A stretch of DNA of 6,241 nucleotides from Candidatus Zhuqueibacterota bacterium 4484_87 (GTDB taxonomy: Bacteria > Zhuqueibacterota > Zhuqueibacteria > Thermofontimicrobiales > Thermofontimicrobiaceae), in the NCBI GenBank assembly GCA_002085355.1, contig NATN01000174.1, positions 1 through 6,241 on the forward strand, written 5' to 3'. The first letter of the stretch is position 1, and each line of letters begins with the position of its first letter. Below, in pieces: positions 1 to 5,665 of this stretch. The notes under the pieces were generated by a model. The model saw only the letters and a program-made list of their open reading frames with translations. It searched no databases and was not told where the DNA came from. Made by a program: the position numbers and the translations under genes.

Positions 1-50
1 GATTCTCCGGCAAAGGCTTCGCTCAATGATTTCTCCGTCATTTTTTTCAT
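1..50 (-). CDS. rbr: Rubrerythrin, N-terminal fragment (runs off left edge)
   Basis: Only the first 16 codons and part of the 17th are inside the window, reading MKKMTEKSLSEAFAGE. This closely resembles the N-terminus typical of rubrerythrins (M-T-E-K-x-L-x-x-A-F-A-G-E-S), where the Glu of the AGES motif begins the first helix of the diiron four-helix bundle. Family knowledge: rubrerythrin is a cytoplasmic non-haem iron peroxidase reducing hydrogen peroxide in anaerobes, with a C-terminal rubredoxin domain that is not visible here. The ATG at 50 is chosen because a perfect AGGAGG lies six bases upstream; a second in-frame Met (codon 4) is possible. It is the third gene of a minus-strand cluster after a PerR-like regulator and a broken ferritin-like gene, which supports a peroxide-defence role. 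A rubrerythrin-like protein without the rubredoxin domain cannot be excluded. Confidence 0.8.
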   Translation of the reverse strand, partial: MKKMTEKSLSEAFAGE

Positions 51-56
51 GACATT

Positions 57-62
57 CCTCCT
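57..62 (-). promoter_or_regulatory. Ribosome binding site of rubrerythrin
   Basis: On the minus strand this reads AGGAGG, a perfect Shine-Dalgarno core, six bases before the ATG at 50. It fixes the start of the partial rubrerythrin gene. No convincing sigma-70 promoter was found just upstream, so the gene may be transcribed from the regulator's promoter or from a weak site. Confidence 0.85.
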
Positions 63-121
63 GTGTTTAGTTCTATTTTTCAACGATTCAATTCATGTAA
101 CTATTCGGCTAACAAAAAATT

Positions 122-276
122 TGCCACGAAGGCGCAGAGCTCGCAGAGGGAAAAATAATAAAATCAAATTTATATGCTATAAATCTCTTTGAACTGTTTT
201 TGTTTTTTGAATTAGTGAGAATTATCACTTCATTTAAAAAAATAGTTATCTCTGTGCCCTCTGTGTCACGGTGGTT
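122..276. repeat. Inverted pair of CCAC...CAGAG intergenic repeats
   Basis: The left arm (about 124-148) begins CCACGAAGGCGCAGAG and the right arm (about 250-274), read on the minus strand, begins CCACCGTGACACAGAG. The arms match at about 17 of 25 positions. Each contains two CRCAGAG units at nine-base spacing, CGCAGAG-CT-CGCAGAG on the left and CACAGAG-GG-CACAGAG on the right. Repeats of this style, purine-rich with CACAGAG units, are familiar in intergenic DNA of several bacterial phyla. The roughly 100 bases between the arms are very AT-rich with no ORF. The pair sits between the broken ferritin-like gene and rubrerythrin and could be a non-autonomous element or a long-range RNA stem; no target-site duplication is evident. 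Apart from the ribosome binding site at 57-62, nothing else was recognised in the gap 51-321. Confidence 0.6.
214..229. promoter_or_regulatory. Small dyad, possible regulator site
   Basis: The sequence AGTGA-GAATTA-TCACT is a perfect 5-bp dyad around a 6-base centre, lying in the AT-rich core between the CAGAG repeats, upstream of rubrerythrin. Its GATAATTCTCA-like minus-strand reading is faintly Fur-box-like, but it does not match the Per box found at 1292-1306. It may be a chance palindrome or part of the repeat element. Confidence 0.2.
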
Positions 277-321
277 GAATAGTAAATAATTCTTTTTGTT
301 TGATGTTTGGAAATTTAATAT

Positions 322-820
322 TTACATAGGCCAGAATCGGTTATCATTCCAGATTTTCTCGCGCAGCTCACGATCAAGGTCAATCAAAAATTTCAAATGT
401 GTGCGTTCCCAATTTGCCAGCCAGCGAAAAAAGAGCTACTTCATTTTCATCGGTGGAAACCTCTGCCCGCTGACTGTAATATTCAACAGCTTTTTCTTCC
501 ATCGCCATAGCAGCGGAAATAGCCGCTGCCTCGAAATCGGCACTGCTGATCTCTTTGCGAATTTTTTCTACGAGCACTTCTGCGCTCACAATGTCTGGTG
601 TCTCGCGATATTCTTTGGGTTCAATTGTTCCCCCTTTCACGATGGTCGTGTAATGGTCGGAAAGAATGGCAATGTGTTTTTGTTCTTCGGCAGCCATAGT
701 TTCAAATATATCCTTGACATTTTCACTTTTAGTTTATTGAGCGACAGTTACATAAAAAGTCTTGCCTTTGATTTCCAGTAAAATGGCGCCTTTCAAAACA
801 TCAATCATGTTTTCGCTCAT
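322..820 (-). pseudogene. Ferritin-like (rubrerythrin-type diiron) gene with nonsense and frameshift lesions
   Basis: From the ATG at 820 (GGAGGA upstream at 825-830) the frame reads MSENMIDVLKGAILLEIKGK and onward to codon 28, then meets a TAA at 734-736. The same frame continues at once with TKSENVKDIFETMAAEEQKH, so a glutamine codon (CAA to TAA) is the likely ancestor. A second lesion lies in the run of six bases at 427-432 (U6 in the mRNA): removing one restores LFRWLANWERTHLKF and a conserved-looking end NDNRFWPM, stopping at 322-324. The repaired product is 165 aa with E16, E46xxH49, an E at 108/109 and E138xxH141, the carboxylate/histidine pattern of a diiron ferritin-like four-helix bundle; no rubredoxin CxxC pairs are seen. 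Without repair, the longest open stretch starts at an internal ATG (697) and ends at 380, losing the first and last helices. It lies 22 bp downstream of the PerR-like gene. Sequencing error could explain the homopolymer lesion, less easily the stop. Confidence 0.85.
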
Positions 821-824
821 ACTT

Positions 825-830
825 TCCTCC
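825..830 (-). promoter_or_regulatory. Ribosome binding site of broken ferritin-like gene
   Basis: On the minus strand this reads GGAGGA, four bases before the ATG at 820 and inside the 22-base gap after the regulator's stop codon. It identifies 820 as the original start, rather than the internal ATG at 697, and implies translational coupling with the regulator gene. Confidence 0.75.
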
Positions 831-842
831 GATTTTGAATCG

Positions 843-1256
843 TTACTCATATTGTTTTTCCATGCAGTCTTTGCAAATCCCGACAAAATTCCCATGCACT
901 TCTTCTACTTTATGACCCAATTCTTCAACATATTGACGAAAAGTGCATGGCACATCGATATCAATGATTCGATGGCATACTTTGCAAATAAAATGGTGGT
1001 GGGAATTAAAATTATACTCATAATGAGCTTCAGAATCCAGAGTTGAAAGGACAGACACCAGACCATGTTTACTCAAAACACCAAGCGTATTATACACCGT
1101 TGTTTTCGACAAGGTCGGCACTTTTTTGTATAGCGCACTATAAATCATGTCCACTGTCGGATGATTGTGGTGCTTCTCCAGATATTCCAGAATTTTGATC
1201 CGCTGGAAAGTGGGTTTAATCCCCTTCTCTACGAGCATTCTTTTGTATTTTTCCAT
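843..1256 (-). CDS. perR: PerR-like peroxide-responsive repressor, Fur family
   Basis: A 137-aa cytoplasmic DNA-binding metalloregulator of normal Fur-family length. The N-terminal winged helix (about 1-80) contains PTFQRIKILEYL and the recognition-helix region TLSKTTVYNTLGVL. The dimerisation domain has the structural zinc cysteines C91/C94 (CKVC) and C128/C131 (CKDC). Aligned from memory with Bacillus PerR, the regulatory metal ligands are H32, E80, H86, H88 and D99, matching H37, D85, H91, H93 and D104. The Asp at the D104 position favours PerR, while Glu instead of Asp at the D85 position is more Fur-like. The context, rubrerythrin-type genes downstream and a near-perfect Per box at its promoter, supports peroxide sensing. 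The ATG at 1256 is chosen because the domain starts normally there; its Shine-Dalgarno is weak (AGG, four bases away). An iron-sensing Fur remains possible. Confidence 0.88.
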   Translation of the reverse strand: MEKYKRMLVEKGIKPTFQRIKILEYLEKHHNHPTVDMIYSALYKKVPTLSKTTVYNTLGVLSKHGLVSVLSTLDSEAHYEYNFNSHHHFICKVCHRIIDIDVPCTFRQYVEELGHKVEEVHGNFVGICKDCMEKQYE

Positions 1257-1291
1257 GAGACCTGCATTATAAGTTAGAAATGACTATTAAT

Positions 1292-1306
1292 TTATAATCA
1301 ATATAA
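1292..1306. promoter_or_regulatory. Per box operator
   Basis: TTATAATCAATATAA matches the 7-1-7 Per box consensus TTATAATNATTATAA at every specified position but one (A for T in the right half). It overlaps the -10 element of the minus-strand promoter of the PerR-like gene, so binding would block RNA polymerase and autoregulate the cluster. AT-rich surroundings make chance matches somewhat more likely, but the position supports function. Confidence 0.72.
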
Positions 1307-1328
1307 ATTAAATTAGTTTCAAAATCAA
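1300..1328 (-). promoter_or_regulatory. Sigma-70 promoter of the perR cluster
   Basis: On the minus strand a -35 TTGATT (1323-1328) is followed after exactly 17 bases by a -10 TATATT (1300-1305). The predicted transcript starts near 1293, giving a leader of roughly 37 bases before the ATG at 1256. The -10 lies inside the Per box at 1292-1306. Confidence 0.62.
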
Positions 1329-1398
1329 GTATTTTTTTGTTCAGCAGAAATATTTAAACGTAAAGATTTTAAGTAATTGGAAAAATCTGTTTTCACTA

Positions 1399-1427
1399 TT
1401 GACATTCTTGAGTTATTTTATTAAATT
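1399..1427 (+). promoter_or_regulatory. Sigma-70 promoter of the amidohydrolase gene
   Basis: A perfect -35 TTGACA (1399-1404) is followed after 17 bases by TAAATT (1422-1427), a 4/6 match to the -10 consensus. The transcript would start near 1434, about 57 bases before the ATG at 1491. It is divergent from the perR promoter, about 70 bp away, and no Per-box copy is seen over it, so it is probably not PerR-controlled. Confidence 0.5.
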
Positions 1428-1490
1428 GAAATCATGTTAATTATCCAATCCTGTGTTATTCCTCAATTGTGCCAATGAAAGGAATTTCTG

Positions 1491-3212
1491 ATGAAATGCG
1501 CAATGGTACCGCTACCGCTGTTCCCGCTGGTCTTTTTCGTTTTGAGCGCATTATTTTTGACCCTCTCTTCTGTAATCAGCTCTTCGAATAAAAAAAGTAA
1601 ACTCGCTATCTTAAATGCGTACATCTGGACAGGTGCGAAGAAGAAACCCCTCGCTCAGGCCATTGCTGTGGAAAATTCAATCATTGTTGCAGTAGGTAGC
1701 AATGAAGAAATCCAAGCTTTCATCGATGAAAAAACGCTGGTCATTGATGCTAAAGGAAGAATGATCACGCCCGGATTTATTGACTCTCACCTTCATCTTT
1801 TAGAGGGAGGGCTCCGACTCGCCTCTGTGCAATTACGTGATGCAAACAGTAAAGAACTTTTTATCCGGCGAATTGCTGAATTCGCTCAGAAAATTTCACC
1901 GGGCGAGTGGATCACCGGCGGAGACTGGGATCATTCACTCTGGGGCGGCGAGGTTCCGTCAGCGGAATGGATCGACAATGTTACTCCGCACAATCCGGTA
2001 TGGGTGAGTCGGCTTGACGGACACATGGCTCTGGCGAACAGCAAGGCGCTGGAAATTGCTTCTGTCAGCGCATCGACAAAGGATGTCGCCGGCGGGACAA
2101 TTGTCCGCGACAGCAAGGGCAAGCCGACCGGTATTTTCAAAGATAACGCTATGAATCTCATCGAGCAATTCGTTGCAACTCCGACAAAAGAGATGAAGGA
2201 ACGCGCTCTCCAAAGCGCCACGGGTTACCTCTTCCAAAACGGCGTTACATCAGTCCATCATCTGGGCACATGGGAAGATCTGCATTTTCTTCAACACGCG
2301 CATCAGAAGAATCAGCTAAAAATACGAATTTATGCTGCTGTTCCCATTGCCTCATTTGAGAAATTACATCAATTCATTCAAAAAAACGGAGTCGGCGATT
2401 CCTGGTTAAAAATCGGCGGATTGAAGGGTTTTGCCGATGGTTCTCTCGGTTCGCACACGGCTGCTTTTTTTGAACCGTTTTTGGATGCACCGGACAATAG
2501 CGGTTTTTTGGTTAATTCTCCGGAAACGCTTTACGAATGGATCAGTCAGTCGGATAAGTTGGGTTTGCAGCCCATAGTTCACGCCATCGGAGACCGGGCG
2601 AATCACATTTTGCTGGATATTTATGAACGTGTCATTGCTGAAAACGAAAATCAAAATCGCCGCTTTCGCATCGAACACGCACAACATCTGTGCGCGGAGG
2701 ATATTCCCAGATTCGGGAAATTGGGAATCATTGCCAGTATGCAGCCGTACCACCTCATCGACGACGGGAGATGGGCGGAAAAGGTCATAGGCGCCGAGCG
2801 GGCGAAAACAACTCACGCATTCAAATCCCTATTGGAAACCGCCGCCAAACTGGCGTTCGGCAGTGACTGGTATGTAGCGCCACCTGATCCAATAATGGGT
2901 ATCTACGCCGCAGTGACGAGACGAACACTCGATGAGAAACATCCGCACGGTTGGGTCCCAGAACAAAAAATTTCCGTTGAACAAGCGCTCCGTGGTTATA
3001 CCATCGATGCTGCCTTTGCGTCTTTTGACGAAAAAATGAAAGGTTCGCTCGAGCCAGGAAAATTAGCTGATCTGGTCATGCTGGACAAAAATATATTCAC
3101 AACTCCTCCGGAAAAAATCCGTGATGTGCAAGTGGCAATGACCATTGTGAACGGAGAGATTGTTTTTCAAAATTTCACTGCCGAATATTTGGAGCCAGCG
3201 GATTTGCGTTAG
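1491..3212 (+). CDS. YtcJ-type amidohydrolase (Amidohydro_3) with N-terminal export/anchor segment
   Basis: A 573-aa metal-dependent hydrolase of the amidohydrolase superfamily, in the group with YtcJ and N-substituted formamide deformylase NfdA. Residues about 5-29 form a hydrophobic segment after Lys2, likely a Sec signal or membrane anchor; there is no lipobox and no clear AxA site. The composite beta domain flanks a TIM barrel. Visible motifs are the HLH metal site (H100/H102), GGDWDHSLWGG (143-153), LDGHMALANS (175-184), LKGFADGSLGSHTA (311-324), HAIGDRA (364-370), EHAQHL (395-400) and the catalytic-type FGSDW (D459). It ends in the usual EPGKLADLVMLD cap. The ATG at 1491 has AAAGGA seven bases upstream. 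Family members cleave N-formyl, N-acyl or amide bonds, but the substrate cannot be read from sequence. It is probably monocistronic: promoter at 1399, terminator-like element downstream. Confidence 0.87.
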   Translation: MKCAMVPLPLFPLVFFVLSALFLTLSSVISSSNKKSKLAILNAYIWTGAKKKPLAQAIAVENSIIVAVGSNEEIQAFIDEKTLVIDAKGRMITPGFIDSHLHLLEGGLRLASVQLRDANSKELFIRRIAEFAQKISPGEWITGGDWDHSLWGGEVPSAEWIDNVTPHNPVWVSRLDGHMALANSKALEIASVSASTKDVAGGTIVRDSKGKPTGIFKDNAMNLIEQFVATPTKEMKERALQSATGYLFQNGVTSVHHLGTWEDLHFLQHAHQKNQLKIRIYAAVPIASFEKLHQFIQKNGVGDSWLKIGGLKGFADGSLGSHTAAFFEPFLDAPDNSGFLVNSPETLYEWISQSDKLGLQPIVHAIGDRANHILLDIYERVIAENENQNRRFRIEHAQHLCAEDIPRFGKLGIIASMQPYHLIDDGRWAEKVIGAERAKTTHAFKSLLETAAKLAFGSDWYVAPPDPIMGIYAAVTRRTLDEKHPHGWVPEQKISVEQALRGYTIDAAFASFDEKMKGSLEPGKLADLVMLDKNIFTTPPEKIRDVQVAMTIVNGEIVFQNFTAEYLEPADLR

Positions 3213-3234
3213 TAAGGAATTAACTAAAAATGCG

Positions 3235-3379
3235 AATGACCAGTTAAAATTGAAATAAGACGCTAATCGATTGTTTTTAAAAGGCTGACGCCTTAACTCC
3301 AATCCGATTTCGGAATTAAGCCGTAAGGCTTTTATTGTTTTTTATTGCTATTTTACTTAAAATTTTTCAACTGGTCATT
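3235..3379. repeat. Concentric palindromic element with 11-bp perfect terminal inverted repeats (MITE-like)
   Basis: The outer arms AATGACCAGTT (3235-3245) and AACTGGTCATT (3369-3379) are perfect inverted repeats 123 bases apart. Inside, 3279-3300 and 3312-3333 form a second inverted repeat matching at 18 of 22 positions around an 11-base loop. The centres of the two pairs differ by about one base (3307 and 3306). Each inner arm also folds on itself: AAGGC-TGAC-GCCTT (3281-3294) and AAGCC-GTAA-GGCTT (3318-3331). There is no coding potential and no obvious target-site duplication. It could be a small non-autonomous mobile element, a dispersed palindromic intergenic repeat or simply a bidirectional terminator. 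It fills about half of the 303-base gap between the amidohydrolase and the ParB-N gene. Confidence 0.6.
3318..3343 (+). terminator. Probable rho-independent terminator after the amidohydrolase
   Basis: A 5-bp stem AAGCC/GGCTT with a GTAA tetraloop (3318-3331) is followed by TTATTGTTTTTT. The stem is short, but the larger 3279-3333 palindrome could strengthen it. It lies about 105 bases after the stop at 3212, so it plausibly separates that gene from the ParB-N/deacylase run. Confidence 0.45.
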
Positions 3380-3505
3380 TATATTAAAATTTTATCGCCA
3401 AAACAGCACAGATTGACGCCACGGATAATTGATTCCGGAAAAACTTATATGCAGGAAAGTAACACTAAACTTAAAATAAATACCTCAAACGCGTTTTACC
3501 TATTT
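3380..3505. other. Upstream region of the ParB-N gene, no strong signals
   Basis: This AT-rich stretch should hold the promoter of the downstream run. The best candidate, TTAAAA (3357-3362) with TATATT (3380-3385) at 17 bases, has a weak -35 and overlaps the terminal repeat of the palindromic element. No operator, riboswitch or further hairpin was recognised. Confidence 0.4.
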
Positions 3506-3510
3506 GGAGG
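3506..3510 (+). promoter_or_regulatory. Ribosome binding site deciding the ParB-N start
   Basis: GGAGG lies five bases before the ATG at 3516. The in-frame TTG at 3504 overlaps this site and would use up its own ribosome binding site, so 3516 is the real start. Confidence 0.85.
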
Positions 3511-3515
3511 TGAAG

Positions 3516-3938
3516 ATGAAAGTAAAAATCGACGAAGTGGTAATTACAGATCGCATTCGTCAGGAACTTCATGATCTCTATGAGCTTAAGAGCTCCATTC
3601 GACAAGTCGGATTACTGAACCCCATTATCATCAACGAAGAGTATGAACTTTTGAGCGGATTCCGCCGCTTAAATGCCTGCAGGCAATTAGGCTGGAAGGA
3701 GATTGACGCCATCATGGTGCACACCGGCGATGACGAATTGAAAAAATTGGAGGTGGAATATCATGAAAACATCGGGCGAAAGGATCTGACCGAAGTGGAT
3801 GTGCGGGCATACGAGAAAAAGCGGTTGACACTTCTGAACCCGCCTAAAAGATTTCATTTTTCCAACTTTCTCAAATCAATCTTAAATTTTTTCTGCCGTC
3901 TATTTGGCAAAAAGAAGATGTCCGAAGATCAAAATTAA
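3516..3938 (+). CDS. Lone ParB-N (ParB/sulfiredoxin-fold) domain protein with basic, aromatic C-terminal tail
   Basis: A 140-aa protein. Residues about 1-92 match the ParB N-terminal/sulfiredoxin-like fold: LKSSIRQVGLLNPIII (24-39), a GERR-like box SGFRR (47-51) and ENIGRKDLTEVD (84-95), resembling the ParB ENLQR-DL box. In ParB this fold binds and hydrolyses CTP; in other families it phosphorylates or acts as a nuclease, so the activity here is unknown. The helix-turn-helix and dimerisation domains of true ParB are absent: after residue 105 comes a short tail with FSNFLKSILNFFCRLFGKKK (115-134), aromatic and basic, that may be an amphipathic membrane-binding helix or short anchor. No ParA gene is nearby, so a chromosome-partition role is unlikely. 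The stop is 11 bases before the deacylase ATG, so the two are probably co-transcribed. It could be a regulator or a degenerate ParB. Confidence 0.78.
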   Translation: MKVKIDEVVITDRIRQELHDLYELKSSIRQVGLLNPIIINEEYELLSGFRRLNACRQLGWKEIDAIMVHTGDDELKKLEVEYHENIGRKDLTEVDVRAYEKKRLTLLNPPKRFHFSNFLKSILNFFCRLFGKKKMSEDQN

Positions 3939-3949
3939 AAGGATTTTCA

Positions 3950-5623
3950 ATGGCAAAAAAAATAACGCGCAGAGAGTTTAGCAAAACAACTATTCTCGCG
4001 ACCGGCGGCATCATCGCCGGCTGCCATTTGCGTAATCGTTTTGATATCGTCATTAAAAACGGACTTGTCTTTTCAGGCGATGGTTCTGAACCTCAAAAAA
4101 TTGATATTGGTATAAAAGATGGCAAAATCACTGCCATTGACAAACTTGAATCTGTCTCTGCAAATCGTACAATTGATGCTGCTGGTCTTGCTGTAGCGCC
4201 GGGATTTATTGACATTCACACGCATACAGACACAGAGCTTTTAGTTGATCCTCGCGGACAAAGTAAAATTCATCAGGGCGTGACAACAGAAATCAGTGGG
4301 AATTGCGGTTATTCTCCTTTCCCGCTCAACGAGGATGACCGCGCTGAGTTGGATCAGAATCTTTCTGAAAAATATGGAATTCACGCTGACTGGCGCGATA
4401 CAGCAGGATTTTTAACTGCAATCGAAAGAAAAGGTACGTCGTTGAATTATGTGACTCTCACAGGACACGGCAATTTGCGGGCTTATGTTGTGGGCAAAAA
4501 CGATGTCGCACCAACGGCCGAACAAATGAAACAAATGAAACGCGTCCTGGCTGAATCTCTGGAACAGGGGAGCTTTGGCCTGTCCACAGGTCTGGAATAT
4601 GCGCCTGGCAGCTATGCTTCAACAGAGGAATTAATTGAACTGAGCAAAGTAGTTGCCGCACATCAGGGAATCTACGCGACCCACATGCGAAACGAAGACG
4701 ATTTTGTGGAAGAAGCAGTCGCGGAAGCACTTCGAATTTGCCGGGAGGCCGAAGTTTCCACTGAAATTTCTCATTTGAAAGCCTGCAATCAAAATAACTG
4801 GCACAAAGTCGATCATCTACTGGAAATGATCAGCAATGCTATTGAGCAGGGGCTGCCTGTTCTTGCCGACCGTTATCCGTACATCGCCTACAGCACAGGT
4901 CTGTCCACATTTTTGCCTCTGTGGGCGCGTCAGGGATCGACCGATGAAATTCTTCAACGTTTGCAGGACAATTCCCTGCTTCCAAAAATTCGCGCCTACG
5001 CTGCAAAACGCGGCTCCCGAATCGGCGGTTGGGACCGTGTTGTTATCGCTTCCTGCAACCGGGAAGAGAATAAACAATGGCAGGGAAAATCCATCGCCGA
5101 GTGTTCCCGGAATAGCAGTCTTGAACCGTTTGAATTCATTCAGCAACTCCTTATTGCAGAACACAACAGCGTGGATATTGTCGGTTTTGCAATGAATGAG
5201 GATAATCTCAAGAAAGTTCTGCAAGCCGACTTTGTGACCATCGGCTCTGACGGCAACGCCATCTCCCCCACCGGAAAATTGGGGCAAGGCAAACCACATC
5301 CGCGCTACTACGGCACTTTTCCGCGCGTTCTGGGGAAATATGGGCGCGAAGAAAAACTTTTTGATCTCGCAACTGCAATCAAAAAAATGACAGGACTCCC
5401 GGCGAAAAAATTTTACTTGAAAAGCCGCGGTCTGATCGCAAAAGGCTATTTTGCAGACATCACAATTTTTGATCCGGCGACAGTAATTGATAAAGCGACT
5501 TTTGTCGATCCGCATCATTTCGCCGCCGGAATTAAGTATGTGCTCGTCAACGGAGTTCTCACCATTGACAATGAGAAACATACCGGCGCTCTCAGCGGTC
5601 AGGTTTTGCGGCACGCATCGTAA
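3950..5623 (+). CDS. N-acyl-D-amino-acid deacylase family protein, predicted Tat-exported lipoprotein
   Basis: A 557-aa Amidohydro_3 enzyme resembling D-aminoacylase (N-acyl-D-amino acid to D-amino acid plus carboxylate). The N-terminus has a twin-arginine motif TRREFSK (6-12), a short hydrophobic stretch and a lipobox IAGC, with Cys25 as the predicted lipidated residue, suggesting folded export and membrane tethering. Motifs in order are GFIDIHTHTD (H90/H92), SGNCGYSP (C119, the position of the bridging metal cysteine of Alcaligenes D-aminoacylase), GLSTGLEYAPG (210-220), ATHMRNED (H245), EISHLKA (H275) and IGSDGNAISPTG (D434). All expected metal and catalytic residues are present. It is longer than the approximately 480-aa Alcaligenes enzyme because of the leader and extra sequence between H275 and D434. 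The ATG at 3950 has AAAAGGA seven bases upstream. Other N-acyl or dipeptide substrates are possible; exact specificity is inferred. Confidence 0.87.
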   Translation: MAKKITRREFSKTTILATGGIIAGCHLRNRFDIVIKNGLVFSGDGSEPQKIDIGIKDGKITAIDKLESVSANRTIDAAGLAVAPGFIDIHTHTDTELLVDPRGQSKIHQGVTTEISGNCGYSPFPLNEDDRAELDQNLSEKYGIHADWRDTAGFLTAIERKGTSLNYVTLTGHGNLRAYVVGKNDVAPTAEQMKQMKRVLAESLEQGSFGLSTGLEYAPGSYASTEELIELSKVVAAHQGIYATHMRNEDDFVEEAVAEALRICREAEVSTEISHLKACNQNNWHKVDHLLEMISNAIEQGLPVLADRYPYIAYSTGLSTFLPLWARQGSTDEILQRLQDNSLLPKIRAYAAKRGSRIGGWDRVVIASCNREENKQWQGKSIAECSRNSSLEPFEFIQQLLIAEHNSVDIVGFAMNEDNLKKVLQADFVTIGSDGNAISPTGKLGQGKPHPRYYGTFPRVLGKYGREEKLFDLATAIKKMTGLPAKKFYLKSRGLIAKGYFADITIFDPATVIDKATFVDPHHFAAGIKYVLVNGVLTIDNEKHTGALSGQVLRHAS

Positions 5624-5649
5624 ATCACCTTTAACCAACAAATAATCGG

Positions 5650-5665
5650 ATGCCTAAACAGGCAT
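5650..5665 (+). other. Intergenic hairpin between deacylase and terC-like gene
   Basis: ATGCCT-AAAC-AGGCAT forms a perfect 6-bp stem with a 4-base loop, four bases before the AGGAG site (5669-5673) of the next gene. The trailing sequence TTCAGG is not a U-run, so it is a poor terminator; it may attenuate, protect a processed mRNA end or modulate translation of the TerC-like gene. Confidence 0.4.

Noticed and set aside
122..276. CRISPR array suggested by repeated CAGAG units
   Set aside because: The units are short, inverted between the two arms and lack regular spacers; no cas gene is present.
296..781. Plus-strand 161-aa open frame antisense to the ferritin-like gene
   Set aside because: It has no ribosome binding site or recognisable domain and mirrors the minus-strand frame, which encodes clear ferritin-like motifs.
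380..820. Programmed frameshift or stop readthrough to make the full ferritin-like protein
   Set aside because: Two independent recoding events would be needed, no stimulatory structure or known readthrough context is seen, and small ferritin-like proteins are not known to need recoding.
762..1046. Plus-strand 94-aa open frame across the regulator's 3' end
   Set aside because: It is a shadow of the PerR-like gene, which has a full Fur-family domain on the opposite strand.
1266..1271. Minus-strand TATAAT as an alternative -10 for the PerR-like gene
   Set aside because: There is no acceptable -35 at 16-18 bases, and transcription would start almost at the ATG; the 1300-1328 promoter is better.
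1931..2816. Several minus-strand open frames within the amidohydrolase gene
   Set aside because: They overlap one another, have no recognisable motifs and lie wholly inside a well-supported plus-strand gene.
3504..3515. TTG at 3504 as an upstream start for the ParB-N protein
   Set aside because: The codon overlaps the GGAGG that serves the ATG at 3516 and has no ribosome binding site of its own.
3335..3574. Plus-strand 79-aa open frame overlapping the ParB-N start
   Set aside because: It begins inside the palindromic element, is low-complexity hydrophobic then polar, overlaps the ParB-N gene in another frame and has no ribosome binding site.
4817..5641. Long (274-aa) minus-strand open frame antisense to the deacylase
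   Set aside because: The plus-strand frame carries all metal-binding motifs of a known family. The antisense translation shows no domain and its start lacks a Shine-Dalgarno site.
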